Positions 42,273 to 50,136 of a stretch of 64,000 nucleotides of DNA are shown here, in pieces. This DNA comes from CAWIJK01 sp963836375. Lineage in GTDB: Bacteria > Actinomycetota > Acidimicrobiia > Acidimicrobiales > RAAP-2. The notes under the pieces are model-generated. The model was given only the letters and a program-made list of their open reading frames with translations. It was not told the origin of the DNA and searched no databases. Position 1 is the first letter of the stretch. Every line of letters begins with the position of its first letter. The stretch covers positions 1,116,001 to 1,180,000 of the forward strand of contig CAWIJK010000002.1 of the NCBI GenBank assembly GCA_963836375.1, written 5' to 3'. The position numbers and the translations under genes were made by a program.

Positions 42273-42904
42273 CTCCGAACAGCGTACAGATCTCTGCGCT
42301 GAATGCAACGGATCACCGGCTCGGGGACCAGTCCGACCAGGGACCGGCCCTCGGCCACCCGGGCCCGGACCTCTGAGCTCGAGACGTCGATCCCGGGGCC
42401 CTCGACCAGCTCGGTCCGCCATCCCAGTGGCGGTCCGGGAGCGGGGCTGTGGGGCCGCGAGACCACCACGAGGGTCACCAGCCGGCGCAGATCGTCCGCC
42501 CGCTCCCAGGTCCCGAGGCCCGCGACCAGGTCCGACCCGACGATCACGAAGAGCTCGGGCGGGGTCCGGTCGAGACCCCGGGCCTCACCCAGCAGCTCCT
42601 CGACGGTGTCGACGGTGTAGCTCGGCCCGCCGCGGTCGATCTCGAGCCGGCTGACCTCGATTCCCTCCAGCCCGGCCACCGCGTCGTCCACCATGGCGAG
42701 TCGGTCGGCCGCCGACGAGATTGCCCGCACCGGCACCTTCTGCCACGGGTGGTTGGCCACGACGAGAAGGACGCGGTCGAGGTCGAGCTGTCGACGGCAC
42801 CGACGGGCGGCCTCGAGATGACCGAGATGCGGTGGATCGAAGGTGCCACCGAGCAGCCCGATCCGTTCGGGCCGGGCCAGGCCGGCCCCGTCAGGTCCCG
42901 GCAA
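42269..42904 (-). CDS. nadD: Nicotinate-nucleotide adenylyltransferase
   Basis: A 211-residue enzyme of NAD synthesis that adenylylates nicotinate mononucleotide. The nucleotidyltransferase motif GLLGGTFDPPHLGHLEAA is near residue 15, followed by NHPWQKVP, LFVIVGSDLVAGLGTWERADDL and the ISSSEVRAR-like motif VSSSEVRARVAEG near the C-terminus. The start is TTG at 42904, overlapping the end of the upstream LLM gene by 14 bases; no other start precedes the motif closely. Confidence 0.95.
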   Translation of the reverse strand: MPGPDGAGLARPERIGLLGGTFDPPHLGHLEAARRCRRQLDLDRVLLVVANHPWQKVPVRAISSAADRLAMVDDAVAGLEGIEVSRLEIDRGGPSYTVDTVEELLGEARGLDRTPPELFVIVGSDLVAGLGTWERADDLRRLVTLVVVSRPHSPAPGPPLGWRTELVEGPGIDVSSSEVRARVAEGRSLVGLVPEPVIRCIQRRDLYAVRR

Positions 42905-43820
42905 GCTTGGCCACGACCGGGGCGAAGGCCTCGAGTTCGGGCTCGTGGACCACCACGTAGCTGAAGCCGTACTCCTCCCGCCGGCGCTGGAGGATCTCGA
43001 TGAGCTCGTCGGTGGTCCCGATCAGGGCCAGGGGGATGTCGGCCAGCTGCTCGGGGGTGAGGCTGAACAACGGCGCCATCTGGGCGCGAACCTCCACCGC
43101 GTTCGCCACGACCTGGACGGCCACCGTCCAGCACTGCAACTCGATGGCGCCCATCCGGTCGCCGGCGGCCTCGGCCACCCAACCGATCCGCTCGTGGAAC
43201 TTCTCGCGCAACGACTCGGCCGCCACCTCGGGACCGATGTGGCCGGCGGCCAGGCTGGGGATCACACTCACGATGTCGGCCTGCTCGGCCGCCAGGGTGA
43301 GGATCCGGCGGCTGCCGCCACCGATGACCAACCTCGGGTGTGGCCTGGTGAAGGTGGGCGGCGTCCCCGAGGCCTCCTCGACCCGGTAGTGCGCACCCTC
43401 GAACGATGCACTGCCCGACTGCCACATCGCCTTCATGATCTGGAGGCTCTCGGCCAACCGCTCGATCCTGGTGGCCGGCGGATCCATGTCGATGCCCGAG
43501 GTCTCATAGTCGGTCCGCATCCACCCGGCCCCCATCCCGAGCTCCAGTCGGCCCTCGGAGACGACGTCGAGAGTCGCCGCCTCCTTGGCCAGTACGACGG
43601 GATGACGGAAGTCGTTGTCCAGCACGAGCGATCCGACCCGGAGTGTGCTGGTGGCCTCTGCGGCCGCCGTCAGGGCGATCATCGGGGCCCATTGATCGTC
43701 CAGGTGGTCGGGCACGTAGAGGGTTGCGTACCCGAGGTCCTCGATCTTGCGGGCCAGGTCCCGCCACGCCGAGGCGCTGGCGGCGCCCGAAACCTGGACG
43801 GCGAAGCGGAAGGGGGTCAC
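42891..43820 (-). CDS. LLM-class F420-dependent oxidoreductase
   Basis: A 309-residue TIM-barrel flavin/F420 enzyme of the luciferase-like monooxygenase class. Recognised by FAVQVSGAASASAWRDLARK, YVPDHLDDQWAPMIALTAAA, SLVLDNDFRHPVVLAKEAAT and GRLELGMGAGWMRTDYE, and LVIGGGSRRILTLAAEQADI later on. F420 use is characteristic of actinobacteria with this subfamily; the substrate is unknown. GTG 43820 lies six bases after a TAGGCT box. It overlaps nadD at its 3' end. Confidence 0.88.
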   Translation of the reverse strand: MTPFRFAVQVSGAASASAWRDLARKIEDLGYATLYVPDHLDDQWAPMIALTAAAEATSTLRVGSLVLDNDFRHPVVLAKEAATLDVVSEGRLELGMGAGWMRTDYETSGIDMDPPATRIERLAESLQIMKAMWQSGSASFEGAHYRVEEASGTPPTFTRPHPRLVIGGGSRRILTLAAEQADIVSVIPSLAAGHIGPEVAAESLREKFHERIGWVAEAAGDRMGAIELQCWTVAVQVVANAVEVRAQMAPLFSLTPEQLADIPLALIGTTDELIEILQRRREEYGFSYVVVHEPELEAFAPVVAKLAGT

Positions 43821-43826
43821 CCCCCG

Positions 43827-43832
43827 AGCCTA
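43827..43832 (-). promoter_or_regulatory. Putative -10 box of the LLM oxidoreductase gene (leaderless)
   Basis: TAGGCT on the minus strand, six bases before GTG 43820, in a 62-base divergent intergenic region shared with the DAHP synthase gene. Confidence 0.45.
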
Positions 43833-43870
43833 GGTCGGGGCGTGCGCACCGCGCCCGGTCCGAGAGGCCG

Positions 43871-43876
43871 TACGCT
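43871..43876 (+). promoter_or_regulatory. Putative -10 box of the DAHP synthase gene (leaderless)
   Basis: TACGCT six bases before ATG 43883. Together with the box on the opposite strand it makes a compact divergent pair in which both start codons are placed the same distance after a TANNNT box. Confidence 0.45.
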
Positions 43877-43882
43877 GGGGGC

Positions 43883-45278
43883 ATGTCCGGGGCCGCCCAC
43901 ACCGACCCGTCCGCCACCTCCCAGCCGCCCGCCGGCGGCGGGCGGTGGCACGCGGCGGCATGGCGGCAACGGCCCGCCCTCCAGCAACCGGTGTGGCCCG
44001 ACGCCGAGGCCCTCAAGCGCGTCGAGGCCCAGGTCTCGACGCTCCCGCCCCTGGTGGTCGCCCAGGAGGCCCGCCAGCTCAGGGCGGCACTGGCCCAGGT
44101 GGCCGACGGCCGGGCCTTTCTCCTGCAGGCCGGTGACTGCGCCGAGTCGTTCGAGGACTTCGCCGCCGACGCCATCCGGGACAAGCTCAAGGTGATCCTG
44201 CAGATGGCGGTCGCCCTCACCTATGCCGCCGGGGTGCCGGTGGTGAAGGTGGGCCGCATCGCCGGGCAGTTCGCCAAGCCGCGCACGTCGGGCACCGAAC
44301 GCATCGGCGACGTGGAGCTCGACGCCTTCCGGGGACACATGGTCAACGACGAGCCCTTCGACGGCGACTCGCGCCGTCCCGACCCCGGCCGTCTGATCGC
44401 CGCCTACCACCAGTCGGCCTCCACCTTGAACCTACTGCGGGCCTTCACCAAGGGCGGCTTCGCCGATCTCTCCCATGTCCACGCGTGGAACCAGCAGTTC
44501 GTCGCCTCGTCGGCCGAGGGTCGGCGCTACGAGCGCATCGCGTCGGAGATCGACCGGGCGCTGCGCTTCATGGCGGCGTGCGGTATCGACCTCGATGCCG
44601 AAGGGGGCCTGCACCAGGTCGACTTCTGGACGAGCCACGAGGCCCTCATCCTCAACTACGAGGAGGCGCTGACTCGTCAGGACTCCCTCACCGGTGACTG
44701 GGTGGACTGCTCGGCCCACCTGCTGTGGGTCGGCGAGCGGACGCGCCAGGTCGACGGCGCCCACGTCGAGTTCCTGTCCGGGGTCATTAACCCGGTTGCG
44801 GCCAAGATCGGGCCCACGGCCACACCTGACGACGTGGTGGGCATCTGCGAGCGCCTGGACCCTGACCACACCCCCGGGCGGCTGACGCTCATCACCCGGT
44901 TCGGGGCCGGCAACGTCGAACGCCTCCTGCCCCCGCTCCTCGAGGCGGTCGGCAGCTCGGGCCACCCGGTGGTCTGGGCCTGTGACCCGATGCACGGGAA
45001 CACGTTCACCAGCGAGGGCGGCCGAAAGACCCGTCGCTTCGACGACATCTTGGGCGAGCTCCGCGAGTTCTTCGCCGTCCACCGGGCCCACGGGACCTGG
45101 CCCGGCGGCGTCCACATCGAGCTGACCGGCGACGACGTCACCGAGTGCCTGGGCGGGGCCGAGGAGATCTTCGAGAACGATCTGGACCAGCGCTACACCA
45201 CCGCCTGCGATCCCCGGCTGAACGCCCGGCAGTCCCTGGACCTCGCCTTCCGGGTGGCCGAGCTCCTGCCGCGACTGA
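43883..45278 (+). CDS. aroF: Type II DAHP synthase, with a one-base insertion near the end
   Basis: A 3-deoxy-D-arabino-heptulosonate 7-phosphate synthase of the plant/mycobacterial type II class, first enzyme of the shikimate pathway. Clear motifs: FLLQAGDCAESF (metal-binding Cys), GRIAGQFAKPRTSGTERIG, WACDPMHGNT, GGVHIELTGDDVTECLGGA and TACDPRLNARQSLDLAFRVAELL. Right after AELL the reading frame fails to stop and runs on to 45880 across the next gene. Dropping one C in CTGCCGCGACTGA (about 45269-45270) gives RD and a TGA at 45276-45278, the normal family end. ATG 43883 is the start. I therefore end the gene at 45278 and regard the extension as an artefact of one extra base. Confidence 0.92.
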
Positions 45279-45352
45279 CCGCTCGACCGGTCCCGCCCAT
45301 CCCGGCCACGCCGGGGGCTGGAGGTGTGGTCCAACGGTGGCTCCTCCGCTTG

Positions 45353-45358
45353 TACAAT
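45353..45358 (+). promoter_or_regulatory. Putative -10 box of the propeller/GH25-like gene
   Basis: TACAAT (five of six matches to TATAAT) ten bases before GTG 45369. The transcript would have at most a few leader bases. It lies about 75 bases after the corrected DAHP synthase stop, which fits a separate transcription unit. Confidence 0.45.
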
Positions 45359-45368
45359 CGTCCCCGGC

Positions 45369-46991
45369 GTGAGACGTCTTCGCACCTTCCGACGCGCAAT
45401 AGGCCGGCCCAGCGCGCCCCGAGTGACCGGCTCGGCGCTCGGACGGTTCGCATCGGTGATCGCACTGGTCGTCGCCGCGACAGGCTTGGCCGTCTCGGCG
45501 CCCGTCGCCTCGGCACCGGCCGGCGCCAGCCCGAACCTCTTCGACAACGCCGCCCCGGCGACGGCGGGGGGCATGGTGCCCGCTTACTGGCTGGTGGCCT
45601 CCGACGGCGGCATCTTCTCGTTCGGTGGCGCCGGCTTCTACGGCTCGACCGGTGGGATGCAGCTCAACAGCCCGGTGGTCGCCATGGCCGGCACCCCCGA
45701 CAGCGGCGGCTACTGGGAGGTGGCCTCCGACGGGGGGATCTTCACCTTCGGGGACGCCGGCTTCTTCGGCTCGACCGGGGGCATGGCCCTCGACAAGCCG
45801 GTGGTCGGCATGGCCCCCACGGCCGACGGCCAGGGGTATTGGCTGGTGGCCTCGGACGGAGGGATCTTCTCGTTCGGTGACGCCCCGTTCTACGGGTCGA
45901 TGGGCGGGCGGCCGCTCAACAAGCCGATCGTGGGCATGGCGGCCACGCCCGACGGCGGCGGTTACTGGGAGGTGGCCTCGGACGGTGGCATCTTCGCCTT
46001 CGGTGACGCCCAGTTCTACGGCTCGACTGGGAGCCTCACCTTGAACCAGCCGATCGTGGGCATGACGGTGGGCCCCAACGGCGCCGGCTACACGCTCGTG
46101 GCCTCCGACGGCGGGATCTTCGCCTACGGCGACACCCAGTTCTACGGCTCGCTGGGCGGGTCCGGCCTGACCCGCCCCATCGTGGCCATGGCCACCACCC
46201 CCACCGGGAACGGCTACTGGTTCACCGACAACAACGGGGCGGTGTCGGCCTTCGGGGCGGCCGGCTACTTCGGCTCGGCCCCCCAGGTCCTCAACCGGCC
46301 GGTAGTGGGGATGGCCGAGGCCGCCGGGACCGGCCAGTTCGCCGGCTCCCCCTACCTGTCGGGCTCCTACGGCTACGACGTCTCGGTCTACCAGTGCGCC
46401 AACCTGCCGCCATCCCCCCACGCCATCGGCGTGGTCGAGGTCGACGGGGACGGCACCACCTTCGCCAACCCCAACCCCTGCCTGGCCCAGGAGGCGGCCT
46501 GGGCCGGGGGAGGCCTCAACCTCTACGACTTCTTGTACTACGGCACCTCGAGCAGCGGGCCGGCGGCCTGCCAGGGGGACCTAGCCTGCAACTTCGGCTT
46601 CAACCAGGCCCAGAGCGTCTACGGCTGGGCCGTGGACGCCGGGGTCAACACCCAGGTCACCTGGTGGCTCGACGTCGAGGCACCGACCCAGTTCTGGTCC
46701 ACCCAGCTGCCCGAGAACGCCCAGGTGGTGATGGGGGCCATCCTCGGCCTGCGGGCCGAGGGCATCAACAACGTCGGCATCTACGCCAGCCCGGGGGTGT
46801 GGAACAAGGTGGTCGGCAACTACCAGCCGGACGTCCCCTACTGGATGGCCTGGTACTCGGGCCAGGGTGGGCCGTACAACTGCTCCAACGCCGGCCAGTG
46901 GACATCCACCGAACAGCTGCCGACCGGCCCGGTGGTGATGACGCAGTACTCGAGCAACGTCAACGGCTTCGACGGCGACTACGCCTGCTGA
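45369..46991 (+). CDS. Secreted protein: six SDGGIFxFG propeller repeats plus GH25-like domain
   Basis: A 540-residue exported protein. A basic N-terminus and hydrophobic stretch (VIALVVAATGLAVSAPVASA) form a signal peptide. Residues ~60-320 are six repeats of about 42 residues of the type YWLVASDGGIFSFGDAxFYGS followed by LNxPIVGMA, most likely beta-propeller blades. The C-terminal ~210 residues look like a GH25-like or related TIM-barrel glycosidase domain: GYDVSVYQCANLPP, TWWLDVEAPTQFWS with an acidic DVE, GINNVGIYASPGVWNKVV and a WMAWYSGQ end. A wall-binding or wall-cleaving role is inference. GTG 45369 is favoured over an earlier open-frame ATG because the signal peptide follows and a -10 box precedes it. 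Confidence 0.8.
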   Translation: MRRLRTFRRAIGRPSAPRVTGSALGRFASVIALVVAATGLAVSAPVASAPAGASPNLFDNAAPATAGGMVPAYWLVASDGGIFSFGGAGFYGSTGGMQLNSPVVAMAGTPDSGGYWEVASDGGIFTFGDAGFFGSTGGMALDKPVVGMAPTADGQGYWLVASDGGIFSFGDAPFYGSMGGRPLNKPIVGMAATPDGGGYWEVASDGGIFAFGDAQFYGSTGSLTLNQPIVGMTVGPNGAGYTLVASDGGIFAYGDTQFYGSLGGSGLTRPIVAMATTPTGNGYWFTDNNGAVSAFGAAGYFGSAPQVLNRPVVGMAEAAGTGQFAGSPYLSGSYGYDVSVYQCANLPPSPHAIGVVEVDGDGTTFANPNPCLAQEAAWAGGGLNLYDFLYYGTSSSGPAACQGDLACNFGFNQAQSVYGWAVDAGVNTQVTWWLDVEAPTQFWSTQLPENAQVVMGAILGLRAEGINNVGIYASPGVWNKVVGNYQPDVPYWMAWYSGQGGPYNCSNAGQWTSTEQLPTGPVVMTQYSSNVNGFDGDYAC

Positions 46992-47031
46992 TCCAAGGGC
47001 TCGCTGAGGGTCCCGCGTCCCACAGTGTCCT

Positions 47032-49146
47032 CTAGCCGGTCGGCACCGCCCCCACCACGTTGGTGACGTGGACGCCCACCCCGGGCAGCGAGCCCTGGGA
47101 GGTGGCGTCGCCGAAGGCGAAGACCCCCCCGTCAGAGCCGATCAGCCAGTAGCCCCCGCCGTCGGGGGTGGGCACGATCGACACGATGTCCGACACCGTG
47201 ACCCCGAGACCGGGGAGCGAGCCGTGGGAGGTGGCGTCACCGAAGGCGTAGACCGCCCCGTTGGCGCCGACCACGTAGTAGCCCTGGCCGTCGGGGGTGG
47301 CCGCGATCCCCGTGATGTCGTTGACCGTGACCCCGATCCCGGGCAACGAGCCCAGGAACGGGGCGTTGCCGAAGGTGAAGACCCCGCCGTCCTTGCCGAC
47401 CAGGAAGTAGCCCCCACCGCCCGGGGTGGCCACAATGCCCACGATATTTGAGACGTGGACGTTCTGGGCCGGTAAGGAGCCGTAGAAGCCGGCGGACTGG
47501 CCGACCGGGAACACGAAGACCCCGCCGTCAGAACCCACCAGGTCATAGCCCTGGTAGTTGTTGGTGGGCACGATGCCCACCACGTCAGAGACGCTGACCT
47601 TGAGGCCGGGCAGGGACCCGAAGAAGCCCGAGGACTGGCCGACCGGGAAGACGAACACCCCACCGTCAGAACCCACCAGGTTGTAGCCGGTGAAGTTGTT
47701 GGTGGGCACGATGCCCACGATGTTGGACACCTTCACGCCCAGACCTGGGAGTGAGCCGAAGAAGCCACTGGCCTGGCCCACCGGGAAGACGAAGACCCCG
47801 CCGTCCGATCCGGCCAGGTCGTAACCGGCGGTCGAGACCGCCTGGGTGGTGGTGGCCGAGGGGCCGCCGTTGTTCGAGACCGTCTGGCCGGTGAAGGTCT
47901 GGGCCGTCGAGGTCCCCTGGGTGTTGGTCACGGTCAGGGTGACGTTGTAGGTGCCCGAGGCGGCGTAGGCGTGGGTGGTGGTGGCCGAGGTGGTCGTCGC
48001 CGTCGTCCCGTCCCCGAAGCTCCAGGCGTAGCTGGCGATGGAACCCACCGGAGAGCTCGAGGCCGAGGCGTTGAAGGTGGTGGGGTTGCCCGGGGTCCCC
48101 GCCGTGAAGCTGAAGGCGGCCGTCGGGGCCTGGTCGGGGGTGATGGCGATGCCGTCGGGGTTGTTCCCCACCGGGATCGCCGTCCCAGTGGTGTTGGTGG
48201 CCGTGGCGATCGGGCTGATCGTGTTGGAAAGGTCGTTCCCCACATAGGCGGTCTTGCCGTCGGGGGTGACGGCGACAGCGTCGGGATTGGCTCCCACCGG
48301 GATGAAGGTCCCGACGGTGTTGGATGCCGTGGCGATGGGTGCCACGGCCGAATCCCCCTCCAGGGCCACGTAGGCGGTGTTCCCGTTCGGGGTGATGGCG
48401 ATCGCCCGGGGGAGCTCCCCGGCTCCGAGCGGGATCGCCGTCCCGGCGGTGTTGGTGGCGGTGGCGATCGGGGTCACCGAGCTAGAAATCCAATTGACGA
48501 CGTAGGCGGTCTTGCCGTTGGGGGTGATGGCGATGGCGATGGGGCCGGACCCGGCGGGGATCGGGGTCCCCGCGGTGTTCGTTGCCGTGGCAATCGGAGT
48601 CACGTTGCCGCTGGCGAAGTTGGCGACGTAGACGGTCTTGCCGTCCGGGGTGACCGCAATGCCCTCCGGGGCGACACCGACGCCGATCGGGGTCCCGGCT
48701 GTTCCACCGGGGAGCGAGATCGGTGTCACCGTGTCGTCATCGAGGTTCGCGACATAGGCGGTCTGTGCGTTGGGGGTGATGGCGACTCCCGCGGGGCCCG
48801 AGCCGACCGGGATCGGGGTCCCCGGGGTGTTGGTCGCCGTGGCGACGGGGGTGACGTCGTCGTCACCGGCGTTCGGGACATAGGCCGTCTGGCCGTTGGG
48901 GGTGATGGCGATGCTCTCAGGGTCGGTGCCGACCGGGATCGGGGTCCCCGGGGTGTTGGTCGCCGTTGGGATGGGTGTCACGTCGTGGTCGCCGCTGAGC
49001 GTCACGTAGGCCGTTGGGGTGACCGCTGACGCGCCGGCCGGTGCGGATCCCGCGAGGCTGACCACGGCCCCGCCGCCCAGCACAAGGCAGCTCGCCGCCA
49101 ACACCTGCAACACCCGCCGTACCGGGAGGTTCGCCTCGTGGCCCAT
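47032..49146 (-). CDS. Secreted protein: YVTN-like propeller, PKD domain, SDGGVFxF repeats
   Basis: A 704-residue exported protein. The signal peptide ends near residue 40 (SLAGSAPAGASA). Residues ~45-345 are seven repeats of about 42 residues (TAYVxN...VTPIATATNTxGTPIPVG...GIAITPNGK), a full seven-bladed YVTN-type propeller. Residues ~350-430 form a PKD domain (SYAWSFGDGTTATTTSATTT). The last ~265 residues are six repeats of the type YDLVGSDGGVFVFPVGQ...FFGSLPG...VVGIVPT. No catalytic domain or anchor is seen, so an adhesion or surface-layer role is most likely. It converges on the GH25-like gene 40 bases away and shares its second repeat type. AAGGAGG precedes ATG 49146. Confidence 0.82.
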   Translation of the reverse strand: MGHEANLPVRRVLQVLAASCLVLGGGAVVSLAGSAPAGASAVTPTAYVTLSGDHDVTPIPTATNTPGTPIPVGTDPESIAITPNGQTAYVPNAGDDDVTPVATATNTPGTPIPVGSGPAGVAITPNAQTAYVANLDDDTVTPISLPGGTAGTPIGVGVAPEGIAVTPDGKTVYVANFASGNVTPIATATNTAGTPIPAGSGPIAIAITPNGKTAYVVNWISSSVTPIATATNTAGTAIPLGAGELPRAIAITPNGNTAYVALEGDSAVAPIATASNTVGTFIPVGANPDAVAVTPDGKTAYVGNDLSNTISPIATATNTTGTAIPVGNNPDGIAITPDQAPTAAFSFTAGTPGNPTTFNASASSSPVGSIASYAWSFGDGTTATTTSATTTHAYAASGTYNVTLTVTNTQGTSTAQTFTGQTVSNNGGPSATTTQAVSTAGYDLAGSDGGVFVFPVGQASGFFGSLPGLGVKVSNIVGIVPTNNFTGYNLVGSDGGVFVFPVGQSSGFFGSLPGLKVSVSDVVGIVPTNNYQGYDLVGSDGGVFVFPVGQSAGFYGSLPAQNVHVSNIVGIVATPGGGGYFLVGKDGGVFTFGNAPFLGSLPGIGVTVNDITGIAATPDGQGYYVVGANGAVYAFGDATSHGSLPGLGVTVSDIVSIVPTPDGGGYWLIGSDGGVFAFGDATSQGSLPGVGVHVTNVVGAVPTG

Positions 49147-49206
49147 CGTCAGCCTCCTTGCCTCGGCTCGCGGTGCCGCTCGCCTCCCCCCGGGCTCGAC
49201 AGGGAC

Positions 49207-49236
49207 ACCCTACGGGCGCCCGTGGCCCTTTGCCAG
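49207..49236 (-). promoter_or_regulatory. Putative promoter of the YVTN/PKD protein gene
   Basis: Minus strand: CTGGCA (49236-49231), 18-base spacer, TAGGGT (49212-49207). The leader to ATG 49146 would be about 55 bases and contains the AAGGAGG ribosome binding site. Confidence 0.45.
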
Positions 49237-49401
49237 GTTCGGTCTTCGACCGGCGGTTCCGAGGACCTGGGCGACCGTCTCATTTCCGGGGTCCCTGGGC
49301 CGGCCGGGGAGGACGGCGACCCTCCGTGTGGCGACACGTTCACTGATTCGTCATCGAATCGTCGGCGGGACCGCTCGGTCGGCGGGCGGGGCCGCCGACG
49401 C

Positions 49402-50136
49402 TCAGCCGGTGAACCTGGCGTCGCCGATCGGGGTGGCGTCGTTGTAGCGCCGCAGCAGCCAGCCGTCGCCCTGGCGCTCCCACTCGGTCATCGAGGCGTG
49501 CTCGGTCCGCAGGCCGAGGCGGATCGGCCGCACCGGCACGAAGTGCACCATGGTGGCCTCGATGACCCCGGCGTGGCAGGCGGCCAGGACCAACTGGCCG
49601 GGGTGGGCGTCGGCCAGGGCGGTGACCCCGGCGGCCGCCCGGGCCGTGAAGCCGCGCCAGCTCTCCGCCCCCGGGGCCAGGACCTGGTCGGGATCGGCGT
49701 CCCAGTCCGGGACCTCGAACCGCTCGGCGAACTCGGGCCAGGTGAGCCCGTCGGCCTGGCCGGGGTGCAGCTCGCACAGGTCGCAGTCCTCGACTGGTTC
49801 GAGCGGGGGCCCCTCGCGCCAGCGCTCCAGGGCCGGGGCGAGGATCCGGGCCGTCTGGACGGCCCGGGGCAGGACCGACGAGTAGAGGGCGGCCACCCCG
49901 GCCAGCTCGCCGGTGCGGGCCAGCCGCTCGGCCAGTGCGTCGACCTGTCGAACACCGAGCTCGGTCAGCCCGGTGCACCCCCGGACGCCGCCCACCACGC
50001 CCTCGGCATTACAGACCGCCTCTCCGTGGCGGACCAGCACCACCCGGGTCGGCCGGCCGGACGCCGCCCCGGTGGTGCGAACCCCGGGCGGGGGCACCCG
50101 CTCGGGGTTCAAGGACTCGGGGTCGGGCCCGGTCAT
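49402..50136 (-). CDS. Histidine phosphatase (phosphoglycerate mutase-like)
   Basis: A 244-residue member of the histidine phosphatase superfamily. The phospho-accepting histidine is in VVLVRHGEAVCN near residue 37; YSSVLPRAVQTARIL and the second catalytic His in LVLAACHAGVIEATM follow. The substrate is not evident: such proteins act on sugar phosphates, cobalamin precursors or phosphoproteins. ATG 50136 overlaps the stop of the VWA gene (ATGA), making it the last gene of the obgE-proBA-moxR operon. Confidence 0.88.
   Translation of the reverse strand: MTGPDPESLNPERVPPPGVRTTGAASGRPTRVVLVRHGEAVCNAEGVVGGVRGCTGLTELGVRQVDALAERLARTGELAGVAALYSSVLPRAVQTARILAPALERWREGPPLEPVEDCDLCELHPGQADGLTWPEFAERFEVPDWDADPDQVLAPGAESWRGFTARAAAGVTALADAHPGQLVLAACHAGVIEATMVHFVPVRPIRLGLRTEHASMTEWERQGDGWLLRRYNDATPIGDARFTG

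Noticed and set aside
45279..45880. Extension of DAHP synthase as a real fusion protein
   Set aside because: The extra residues are an out-of-frame reading of the propeller gene, and one base deletion gives the normal family end.
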